From the NCBI GenBank assembly GCA_044370375.1, contig JBILVQ010000070.1, positions 1 through 12,992 on the forward strand: a stretch of DNA of 12,992 nt, given 5' to 3'. Position numbers and translations under genes: made by a program. The DNA is from JBILVQ01 sp044370375. GTDB taxonomy: Bacteria; Bacteroidota; Bacteroidia; UBA4408. The notes below the pieces were generated by a model. That model was not told where the DNA came from, searched no databases, and saw only the letters and a program-made list of their open reading frames with translations. Within the stretch, counting starts at the first letter, position 1, and each line of letters begins with the position of its first letter. Positions 1 through 6,587 of this stretch are shown here, one piece after another.

Positions 1-304
1 TGGGGAGCCATATTGTTTTTCATCATCCATCAGACAACTTTCAAGGAATATAATTATTTAAATACCTAAACAAGTTGTTGGGTCTCCACAATGTTCTCAT
101 AGCCCTTCTTTTAGGCAACCAAATTAAAAAAGTGCTTGATTTTCTGTACAAACATTTTCTAAAACCTTTGCCGAATAATTTCGTTTAAATGAAGGTGATT
201 CTTTTGCAAACATACATGGGCCCAGCCGAAGAGGGTTTCAAGGGGCTCCTGAATTAAAAAAAAAATTACTTTTGTATTAAATCATCCCCAAGCTGCTAAA
301 TACA
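1..304. other. Left-edge intergenic stretch, no intact gene
   Basis: No open frame of useful length is present on either strand. On the minus strand one frame, running from about 245 down to about 60, gives peptide-like text (for example HLNEIIRQRF and KKGYENIVETQQLV) but is interrupted by several stops, so a decayed gene is possible yet unproven. The region is AT-rich, with an A10 run at 257-266 just before the promoter of the next gene. The gene upstream lies outside the window. Confidence 0.4.
267..274 (+). promoter_or_regulatory. Candidate Bacteroidota -7 box for the 305-802 gene
   Basis: TACTTTTG is a full match to the TAnnTTTG -7 consensus of the Bacteroidota primary sigma factor. It would start transcription near 280 and leave a leader of about 24 bases before the ATG at 305. 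No TTTG sits at the expected distance upstream; an A-rich run is there instead, so support rests on the -7 box alone. Confidence 0.4.
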
Positions 305-802
305 ATGAATAATCAAGCTTCGCCCGCTAAATCAGCGTCTCCAATTCCAAACTGGACAAGGCGTATTGGTGGAGAAAAAGACCCCAACAATAGAGAAATT
401 GCAGCCTACTTATTTGGAAAGGAGGATGGCAAAAAGGAGGAAGTTGAAAAAACGGACGAATTGTTTCACACCAATCTTGAATTGTGCTGTTATTACTCCT
501 CAAAATTTTACGAATTTTTGACCATTGAAAACAAGGTTTCATGCCACCTTGCTACCATTAAACCTGAAGACCTTGACCGTTTTCAGTCTCTTTTTGTTGT
601 GGATTTTGAAAGTTACAAAAATAAAGAGCTCAGAGGAAGGTTATACGAAAGGGCCAATGAATTTAGAAATGCTTTAAAAACTAAGGATATTTGTTTCGAA
701 ATCATCCTCATGGCAAGAAATCCTGATTTTGATGTTATGGCCGTAAAAAATGACGGTTATTTTTTAGAATACACGAATGAGGGGAAAGAAGGAAAACTTT
801 GA
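305..802 (+). CDS. Uncharacterised 165-residue protein, partner of a broken HEPN gene
   Basis: I do not recognise the family with certainty. The protein is soluble and charged, with no signal peptide or membrane segment. Residues 1-50 are low in structure-forming sequence (PNWTRRIGGEKD, then a K/E-rich stretch). Residues 50-165 look like an alpha/beta domain, with strand-like segments CHLATIKP, SLFVVDF and CFEIILMA, and an end reading DGYFLEYTN. The nucleotidyltransferase motif (GSxxxG...DxD) that partners many HEPN proteins is not visible. The 3' end overlaps the next frame by 26 bases (777-802), so the two were translated as a unit. The ATG at 305 follows a -7 box at a suitable distance. 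By position it could be the antitoxin-like or regulatory partner of the HEPN protein; this is inference only. Confidence 0.6.
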   Translation: MNNQASPAKSASPIPNWTRRIGGEKDPNNREIAAYLFGKEDGKKEEVEKTDELFHTNLELCCYYSSKFYEFLTIENKVSCHLATIKPEDLDRFQSLFVVDFESYKNKELRGRLYERANEFRNALKTKDICFEIILMARNPDFDVMAVKNDGYFLEYTNEGKEGKL

Positions 803-1205
803 GCATGCCAAACACAATGAAAAGGTCTGCCGTCATTTAATAAAACAAGGAGAGTTTAATGATTGGGTGGCCACAACGGCCTATTAAGCTGCGATTTATT
901 TTGTTTGCGCTGAACTTTTCCCCGACAAATTTGAATTTTATGGCAAACAAAAGTATTGTTTAGATTTTGGAGATTATTATCAAAAATTAGGTGCGGCAAG
1001 AATCAGCAAACATTCAGAGCGAGAGGATTTAGTAAGGGATAGGTTGCCCGAAATTTATGTTGATTTTAGCACCCTGCGAGAAATATGCACAACCGCACGA
1101 TACAACAGATACAAAATAACATCGGAGGAACTTGGACTCGTGGTTGAAAGCCTGGATTCAATCGTCCAATTTTGTCAACCCTTTGAAGGCAAAGGAGAAA
1201 AGTAG
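777..1205 (+). pseudogene. HEPN-domain protein, interrupted by an in-frame TAA
   Basis: Reading from the ATG at 777, which overlaps the upstream gene, the frame encodes 36 residues and then meets TAA at 885-887. The same frame continues open to TAG at 1203-1205, which would give about 142 residues in all. The text on both sides fits one HEPN domain: HAKHNEKVCRHLI and NDWVATTAY before the stop, then AAIYFVCAELFP, KHSEREDLV, RLPEIYVDFSTL and ARYNRYKITSEE after it. In this family the sequence around the stop usually reads ..YYAA.., so the stop sits where a second tyrosine is expected and one T-to-A change (TAT to TAA) explains it. No clear Rx4-6H RNase motif is visible. HEPN proteins are all-alpha domains found in toxin-antitoxin and other defence units. 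An assembly error could also cause the stop. Confidence 0.75.
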
Positions 1206-1360
1206 AAACTATTCATCAAAGCCTTTTTCGTTTCGTGGCATTGTCAAAGAATAATTATTTCCTCCATCTCTTTCTGGAATTTATGGCAAACAATTGTTTT
1301 CTCTAGGGATTCATAGCGCCTTTTCAACAAATACGGCCCAATAAAAGTCAAAGACAACGA

Positions 1361-2296
1361 TTAAATCATCTTCCCCCGTTTCAACAAAAAAGGCAGCAAT
1401 ACCTGGTCGAATCCCTTGTTAATATCAGCCTCTACGAAGTCGATTTTGTACTGACCACAAGCCAATTTAAAGGCATCGAAATATTCTTTGCTCTCTTTTT
1501 TAAATTGCTCCTTCAATTGCTCTGGAAACAACCTGATTTCCTCTCCACTTTCCATGTCAACAAAGGTGTACAAACCCTTTCCGAACTCAAAATCCAACTC
1601 ATGCCGGTGATCGCTCACATGAAATAATATAACCTCATGCTTGTTATGACGCAGATGCTGCAAGGCCGACAATAAGTCTTTGTTGTTTCTACCCGAATCG
1701 AACAAATCGGTAAAAACCACAATCAAAGAGCGTTTGTGAACACTTTCAGCCACACGGTGCAAGGCCTCCACCGCAGAGGTCTTACCCTTCATTTCGGGCT
1801 TCCACGACTGAAGCAATTTTTCTAATTGGCTAAATATCAATTTTTGGTGCGCTACTGAACTTTTGGCAGGTGTTTGCGATTCAATGGCATCGGCAAAAAC
1901 CGTGAGACCTACCGCATCTCGCTGCTTCTTGAGCATATAAACAAAAGCGGCAGCCGCATATGCCGCAAAGGATACTTTGTTGGGCGGCAATTTGCCCGAG
2001 GTACTCTTCTCGGGATAATACATGGAAGGAGAACGGTCAATCACAATCTGGCAACGCAAATTGGTTTCTTCCTCATATCGCTTTACAAAAAGCTTATCGG
2101 TCCTTCCAAATAATTTCCAATCAATATGTCGGGTGGATTCACCGCTATTGTATATGCGGTGTTCGGCAAACTCAACGGAAAAGCCATGAAACGGACTTTT
2201 ATGCAAGCCGGTAATAAATCCCTCTACCACCTGACGGGCGAGAAATTCTAGTCCGCTAATTCTGTGGACTTCCTGTATATCAAAAGGGTGACTCAT
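1361..2296 (-). CDS. DUF58 domain protein (vWA-like)
   Basis: This 311-residue cytoplasmic protein has the DUF58 signature at about residues 43-77: FAEHRIYNSGE, R-x-IDW, then R..KLFVKRYEEE. A vWA-like fold follows, with a MIDAS-type DxSxS motif at 87-91 (DRSPS) and a later strand plus acidic turn, IVVFTDLFDS. Known relatives work with MoxR-type AAA+ ATPases, often beside Bat (BatA/BatB) genes, in envelope or stress functions; substrates are poorly known. Here no moxR or bat gene is in view: the upstream neighbour in the same direction is trxA. The gap to trxA is 44 bases and is filled by a terminator hairpin whose T-run touches this ATG, so the gene depends either on read-through or on a promoter inside trxA. 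The 3' end faces the broken HEPN gene. Confidence 0.93.
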   Translation of the reverse strand: MSHPFDIQEVHRISGLEFLARQVVEGFITGLHKSPFHGFSVEFAEHRIYNSGESTRHIDWKLFGRTDKLFVKRYEEETNLRCQIVIDRSPSMYYPEKSTSGKLPPNKVSFAAYAAAAFVYMLKKQRDAVGLTVFADAIESQTPAKSSVAHQKLIFSQLEKLLQSWKPEMKGKTSAVEALHRVAESVHKRSLIVVFTDLFDSGRNNKDLLSALQHLRHNKHEVILFHVSDHRHELDFEFGKGLYTFVDMESGEEIRLFPEQLKEQFKKESKEYFDAFKLACGQYKIDFVEADINKGFDQVLLPFLLKRGKMI

Positions 2297-2325
2297 AAAA
2301 AAAAGGCAGTCGAAAAACTGCCTTT
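2297..2325 (-). terminator. Intrinsic terminator of trxA, abutting the DUF58 start
   Basis: In the minus direction a 9-bp perfect stem (AAAGGCAGT, loop TTTTCG, ACTGCCTTT) is followed by a T-run that ends directly at the DUF58 ATG (2296). It begins 15 bases after the trxA stop codon. The stem arms are 2317-2325 and 2302-2310. An A-rich flank is lacking on the far side, so it should act in the trxA direction only. Confidence 0.8.
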
Positions 2326-2340
2326 CCTTTCATCGTTGTA

Positions 2341-2661
2341 TTAAGCCATTTGTGCATCCAGCTTGGAAGCCAGAACACCTTTGGGGGCAACACCTACATG
2401 TTTGTCAACGATTTCACCGTTCTTGAATACCAATAAAGTTGGGATATTTCTGATGCCGTAACGGGCCGAGATATTCGGGTTGCTGTCAACGTCAACCTTA
2501 CCTATTACCGCTTTCCCATCGTAATCTTTTGATAATTCTTCAACAACCGGAGCTACCATGCGGCAAGGGCCACACCATACTGCCCAAAAGTCAACCAGTA
2601 CCGGTTTGTCTGTTTTAAGCACCAACTCGTCAAAGTTGGCATCTGTTAATTCAAGTGCCAT
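2341..2661 (-). CDS. trxA: Thioredoxin
   Basis: This 106-residue single-domain thioredoxin is of normal length. The active site WCGPC is at residues 29-33 (redox cysteines 30 and 33), the buried aspartate is in VDFWA (D24), and the cis-proline is P74 in the NIPT loop. It reduces protein disulfides in the cytoplasm and is itself reduced by thioredoxin reductase with NADPH. No signal peptide is present. The ATG at 2661 lies about 20 bases downstream of the start expected from its promoter (2690-2720). A terminator follows 15 bases after the stop codon. The DUF58 gene lies next in the same direction. Confidence 0.98.
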   Translation of the reverse strand: MALELTDANFDELVLKTDKPVLVDFWAVWCGPCRMVAPVVEELSKDYDGKAVIGKVDVDSNPNISARYGIRNIPTLLVFKNGEIVDKHVGVAPKGVLASKLDAQMA

Positions 2662-2689
2662 GATTATTTTTTTTTGTGGATTAAAAGTA

Positions 2690-2720
2690 CAAAAATGTTT
2701 AGCAATTTCTTTGCCTCAAA
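2690..2720 (-). promoter_or_regulatory. Bacteroidota-type promoter of trxA
   Basis: Read on the minus strand, TTTG (2720-2717), a 19-base spacer and CATTTTTG (2697-2690) match the TTTG-N19-TAnnTTTG consensus with a single mismatch, in the first base of the -7 box. The predicted start, near 2684, gives a leader of roughly 20 bases. Confidence 0.65.
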
Positions 2721-2843
2721 ATAATTTATGACAAATTGGCTGAATATTTCAACCTAAAATTAAAAAAATAAGCTGAACCAATCTTAGAACCAGTTGTTAT
2801 TCTCCAAAGGATCAACCAAAACAAAATCCTTCTAAAAAAGATT

Positions 2844-2891
2844 AAGAACTGATTAAAAGGTCAATCTTTTAATGACCAATTTTTAGTTCTT
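2844..2891. repeat. Nested inverted repeats upstream of the cytochrome operon
   Basis: Outer arms AAGAACT (2844-2850) and AGTTCTT (2885-2891) enclose the inner arms TTAAAAG (2853-2859) and CTTTTAA (2866-2872) with a 6-base loop. A third pair, GGTCA (2859-2863) and TGACC (2873-2877), competes with the inner stem. The block touches the -33 region of the candidate promoter, so it may be an operator or a structured leader; this is inference. Confidence 0.5.
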
Positions 2892-2911
2892 GCAGATTAT
2901 TTTTACATTTA
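2881..2911 (+). promoter_or_regulatory. Candidate promoter of the cytochrome/FG-GAP operon
   Basis: TTTT (2881-2884), a 19-base spacer and TACATTTA (2904-2911) fit the Bacteroidota consensus with one mismatch in each box. The expected start is near 2918, about 10-15 bases before the TTG start codon. The right arm of the nested inverted repeat overlaps the upstream part of this element. Confidence 0.35.
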
Positions 2912-2930
2912 CTACGAAAAACTATTGGAA

Positions 2931-4076
2931 TTGAAAAAGGTATTTTCCATTCTTTTTGTGCTCTTCGTTGCGGTGGCCATCATGCTGAATGCATGTAAAA
3001 AAGACCCTTTAGAGCCTATCGACATTCCTAAGCCGGCACCGGACAGCACGCAAACGCCAAGCCCCGGCCCTAACCCTTCACCCGATACCACCGGTGTTTC
3101 GGTAGATTTATCCACGGTGCCTTATACAAATCTATCGGATTATCGCTTTTTTACCGGAGCTTTAAAAGACCAAATGCCTGCCGAGGGTGTTATTCCATAC
3201 AAACCTGCCTCTTCCCTCTTTACCGACTATGCCTTAAAAAAGCGCTTTGTTTGGATTCCTCCCAACAGAAAGGCAAACTATGTGGCCGATAAGGAAATTC
3301 TGAATTTACCCATTGGCTCGGTGTTGATTAAAACCTTCTATTACGATAATGTACAACCAAGCGGAGAAACAAAAATTTTAGAAACCCGCTTAATGATAAG
3401 AAAAGGAACGGGTTGGATTTTTGCAGAATATGTTTGGAACGATGAACAAACGGATGCCACACTGCAAATGAACGGAAGCTTTACGCCCATTGCCTGGTTG
3501 CAGAATGGAAGTCCGAAAAGCACCACCTATCGCATTCCTTCCGAAACAGAATGTTTAACTTGTCACAAAACAAACAACAACCCCATTCCCATTGGCATTA
3601 AACCGCAAAATTTAAACATCGCTTATCCCTATACAAGCGGCAGTGAAAATCAATTGCAACACTGGGTTGCAAAAGGCATCTTAAAAAATAATTTACCTTC
3701 CAACATTGTATCCACCGTTGATTACAATGATGTGAGTCAACCCCTTAAAACACGCTTGCGTTCTTACTTGGATATCAACTGCGGACATTGTCATAAAGAA
3801 AACAGTCACTGTGATTATCGTCCTTTGCGCTTGTCCTTTTCTGAAACAACGGTTCCTTCCAACTTGGGCCAATGTGTTCCTCCTGATGAAAATATTGATC
3901 CGGTGTTATTACAAATAATTGTACCCGGAAACTTCAATAAATCTGTAATGCACTTTCGCCTGAACTCCACCGATGAAAGCACCCGCATGCCGCTGTTAGG
4001 CAGAACACTGGTGCATGACGAAGGTGTTCAATTGTTGAAAGACTATATCCTTTCTATTGACGACTGCAATGATTAA
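2931..4076 (+). CDS. Diheme c-type cytochrome lipoprotein (SO2930-like)
   Basis: No ATG is available in frame. TTG at 2931 gives the typical lipoprotein start MKKVFSILF and a lipobox ending LNAC (a second TTG at 2925 adds two residues). After the lipidated cysteine comes a proline-rich linker (about residues 24-55). Two CxxCH heme sites follow: CLTCH at 208-212 and CGHCH at 284-288. The segment SSLFTDYALKKRFVWIP and the end RMPLLGRTLVHDEGV recall the SO2930 family of conserved diheme proteins (TIGR03806-like), which I name from memory. The protein would sit on an outer leaflet facing the periplasm or surface and carry electrons; its partner is unknown. The next gene starts 28 bases after the stop codon, suggesting co-transcription. 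Confidence 0.85.
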   Translation: MKKVFSILFVLFVAVAIMLNACKKDPLEPIDIPKPAPDSTQTPSPGPNPSPDTTGVSVDLSTVPYTNLSDYRFFTGALKDQMPAEGVIPYKPASSLFTDYALKKRFVWIPPNRKANYVADKEILNLPIGSVLIKTFYYDNVQPSGETKILETRLMIRKGTGWIFAEYVWNDEQTDATLQMNGSFTPIAWLQNGSPKSTTYRIPSETECLTCHKTNNNPIPIGIKPQNLNIAYPYTSGSENQLQHWVAKGILKNNLPSNIVSTVDYNDVSQPLKTRLRSYLDINCGHCHKENSHCDYRPLRLSFSETTVPSNLGQCVPPDENIDPVLLQIIVPGNFNKSVMHFRLNSTDESTRMPLLGRTLVHDEGVQLLKDYILSIDDCND

Positions 4077-4104
4077 AATTTTCCTAAACCATCAACCCAA
4101 TACC

Positions 4105-6390
4105 ATGAAAAAAACGCTACTTTCTTTAGGCCTGTTTGTTTTGTCAGGAGCTTCGGGCTTTGCACAACAAACCTGTGCATCGGCACAAGTAATTACGGCA
4201 GGTACCTACACCATTCCCGCTATCAACGGTACCGAATTGCCGGCTACTAATTGCGCTACCGGAGGTACTGGCGCTACTGCTGCCAACTGGTACAAATACA
4301 CCGCCACACAGGCCAACGCGGTAACCGTAACCACCAACTTTCCAATCAATGGAAATGTTGATAATCGCGTACACATTTATTCAGGAGCTTGCGGTTCTCA
4401 GGTTTGTGTTACAGGAAACGATGACAACGGTTCAAGCACCCTTTGTGTAGCCAACTTTAATTCTGTAGCCAACACAGATTATTACATTGTTTTTGATAAC
4501 CTTTGGTCCTCCGTTGGTTTTAACTTCGAGTTAATTGAAAACACCATTGTAGCTCCAGATACCAATGTGGTAACCTTTACTTCTGTATACACCGGACCCT
4601 TTAACGGCAGTGTCATGGGTGTGGTAGATATGAACGGAGATTTTTTAGATGATCTATTGTCTGTTTCGGGCAACAACATTCAGGTAAAACAACAAAACAC
4701 CAATGGTACCTTTACCTCTGTCAATTATCCTACCACACAAGCAAGCTATCCAGCGTCTTGGAGTCTGGCCGTTGGCGACTACAATGCCGATGGTTATAAC
4801 GATTTGTTGTATGGAGGAGGAAGTGGGGTAACCTTTATGGAATCGAACGGACTGGGTACCGGATATACACAAGTGAGCGGAACGCAATTTGTTTTTTCTC
4901 AACGCAGCAATTTTGTGGACATGAACAATGATGGACACTTGGATGCTTTTGTTTGTCATGATGTGGCCCCTAATGTTTATTACCTAAATAACGGATCAGG
5001 CGTTCTTACCTTTAACCAGGGCGGAGTTGGTGATCATCCCAATGGAGGAAACTATGGTTCGCATTGGGTAGATTATAACAATGACCGATTGCCGGATTTG
5101 TTTATTGCAAAATGCAGAGGTGGAGCTACTACAGCTAAAATTAACGAGCTGCATAGAAATAACGGAAACGGAACTTTTACCGATGTGTCCGTGCAGGCAA
5201 ACTTAGCAGACTCAGTTCAAACATGGTCTTCGGCATGGAACGATTATGATAACGATGGCTGGATGGATGTGGTAGTGGGCGCAAGTTCTAATTCCGATGG
5301 TATGCATAAATTTATGCACAACAATGGTGACGGAACCTTTACGGATATCACGGCCGGTAGCGGTCTCGACAACTTCATGGACATGAGTATAGAATACGTA
5401 ACTTATGATTTCAACAATGATGGATTTACCGATGTACTAACCGATGGCTTTATTCTCTATAACAACGGAGATAAGACCTTTAGCTCGCAAAGTTATCCCA
5501 TACAAGTTGGACCGGTGGGTGATTTAAACAACGATGGTTTTATGGATGTGCACTATGGTATCAATACCTATATCAATGCAGGAAATACCAACAACTGGCT
5601 CAAGGTTACCCTTGAAGGAACCAACAGCAACCTGAATGGTATTGGCGCAAGAGTAGAAGTTTATGGCTCCTGGGGAAAACAAATCAGAGATGTTCGCTCG
5701 GGCGTTGGCTTCCGTTACATGGGAACCCTCAATACCCACTTTGGTTTGGGTGCTGCTACCGAAATTGATTCATTGGTGGTAAAATGGCCTTCAGGCACCA
5801 CCGATGTAATTTGCAACCCTGCGATAAATGTTACGCTGCATGTTGTTGAAGATACTGCTCCTGTAGCAACTGCGGTATTCACTTCCAATTCGAACAACAT
5901 TGCAGAGAATGACAGTGTTCAATTTACCGATGCATCTACCCCTTGTCCTACTGCCTGGAGCTGGAGCGTGTTTCCAAACAACGGCTGGTCTTTTTCCAAC
6001 GGAACCTCGGGCAACTCAAAAAACCCAAGCATCACTTTTAGCAATGCAGGCACCTATGTTGTTTCATTGGTAGCCAGCAACAGCAATGGCAATAGCATCA
6101 ATCAAGCAGTGGATACCATTCAGGTTTATTCAACCTTCGGACTTGGTGAAAACGGACTGCCTAATTTATCGGTTTATCCTAACCCGGTAAAAGACCAGCT
6201 TTATTTTACTTCCAACGCAGTAAAAATTAAGGCCATCAAAATTGTATCGGTTTTGGGTGCCGAATTAGAAGCACAGTATAACAAAGCCAACAATTCGGTG
6301 ATGGTTGACAACTTGGAACCGGGAACCTATTTTGTTGTTATCACTACCGATACCGATCAAATCATCAATACAAGGTTCATCAAGAAATAA
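4105..6390 (+). CDS. Secreted FG-GAP/ASPIC-UnbV protein with PKD and T9SS sorting domains
   Basis: I start at the ATG at 4105 because it gives a clean signal peptide (MKKTLLSLGLF...GFA, cut after residue 20); the frame is open to 4057 but overlaps the upstream gene. The 761 residues comprise a Cys-containing beta-sandwich (21-165), then seven FG-GAP/VCBS calcium loops beginning at D175, D225, D272, D323, D380, D435 and D473 (such as DMNNDGHLD and DYDNDGWMD), enough for a seven-bladed propeller. An ASPIC/UnbV domain follows (about 497-583: WLKVTLEG, GARVEVY, HFGLG, VKWPSG), then a PKD domain (about 590-675: FTDAS, WSW, GTYVVSL). The last 70 residues are a type A T9SS tail (LSVYPNP, LEPGTYFV, TRFIKK). 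It should be exported by Sec, passed through T9SS and displayed or released. Ligand and function are unknown; the cytochrome pairing hints at a surface redox or binding role. Confidence 0.9.
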   Translation: MKKTLLSLGLFVLSGASGFAQQTCASAQVITAGTYTIPAINGTELPATNCATGGTGATAANWYKYTATQANAVTVTTNFPINGNVDNRVHIYSGACGSQVCVTGNDDNGSSTLCVANFNSVANTDYYIVFDNLWSSVGFNFELIENTIVAPDTNVVTFTSVYTGPFNGSVMGVVDMNGDFLDDLLSVSGNNIQVKQQNTNGTFTSVNYPTTQASYPASWSLAVGDYNADGYNDLLYGGGSGVTFMESNGLGTGYTQVSGTQFVFSQRSNFVDMNNDGHLDAFVCHDVAPNVYYLNNGSGVLTFNQGGVGDHPNGGNYGSHWVDYNNDRLPDLFIAKCRGGATTAKINELHRNNGNGTFTDVSVQANLADSVQTWSSAWNDYDNDGWMDVVVGASSNSDGMHKFMHNNGDGTFTDITAGSGLDNFMDMSIEYVTYDFNNDGFTDVLTDGFILYNNGDKTFSSQSYPIQVGPVGDLNNDGFMDVHYGINTYINAGNTNNWLKVTLEGTNSNLNGIGARVEVYGSWGKQIRDVRSGVGFRYMGTLNTHFGLGAATEIDSLVVKWPSGTTDVICNPAINVTLHVVEDTAPVATAVFTSNSNNIAENDSVQFTDASTPCPTAWSWSVFPNNGWSFSNGTSGNSKNPSITFSNAGTYVVSLVASNSNGNSINQAVDTIQVYSTFGLGENGLPNLSVYPNPVKDQLYFTSNAVKIKAIKIVSVLGAELEAQYNKANNSVMVDNLEPGTYFVVITTDTDQIINTRFIKK

Positions 6391-6422
6391 ATTGGAAATT
6401 CCGCTCATGCACTTGAGCAAAC

Positions 6423-6458
6423 AAAAGAGCCCTTTGAATCTATCAAAGGGCTTTTTTG
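6423..6458 (+). terminator. Strong intrinsic terminator of the cytochrome/FG-GAP operon
   Basis: A perfect 10-bp stem, AGCCCTTTGA (6428-6437) and TCAAAGGGCT (6443-6452), with a 5-base loop, is followed by a T-run (6453-6457). It lies 37 bases past the stop codon. Upstream A residues let the stem extend through further A-T pairs and could give weak function for dnaE on the other strand. Confidence 0.88.
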
Positions 6459-6481
6459 TTTTAGTACTGTGTCTATAGGAG

Positions 6482-6509
6482 AAAACAAAAATCTGGAGCT
6501 TGCGCTCCA
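6482..6509 (-). terminator. Probable intrinsic terminator of dnaE
   Basis: On the minus strand TGGAGC (6509-6504), loop GCAA and GCTCCA (6499-6494) form a 6-bp stem followed by a T-rich tail (GATTTTTGTTTTC, 6493-6481). It lies about 80 bases past the dnaE stop. A second small stem, ATGGC/GCCAT (6509-6513, 6520-6524), is followed by T5 on the plus strand. Confidence 0.55.
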
Positions 6510-6587
6510 TGGCAGGACCGCCATTTTTCAAATGCGACACAAGGCAGCCTTAACAAGCAAAAGGATTGATTGTTAAAAATTAAACCA

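Noticed and set aside
4057..4104. Longer start for the FG-GAP protein at 4057
   Set aside because: It would overlap the upstream gene and bury the signal peptide behind 16 residues; the ATG at 4105 gives a standard Sec signal.
4627..5550. Possible tandem DNA repeat from recurring GATxxxAACGATGG-like strings
   Set aside because: These are the coding repeats of the FG-GAP calcium loops, diverged at the DNA level; they are not a CRISPR or satellite array.
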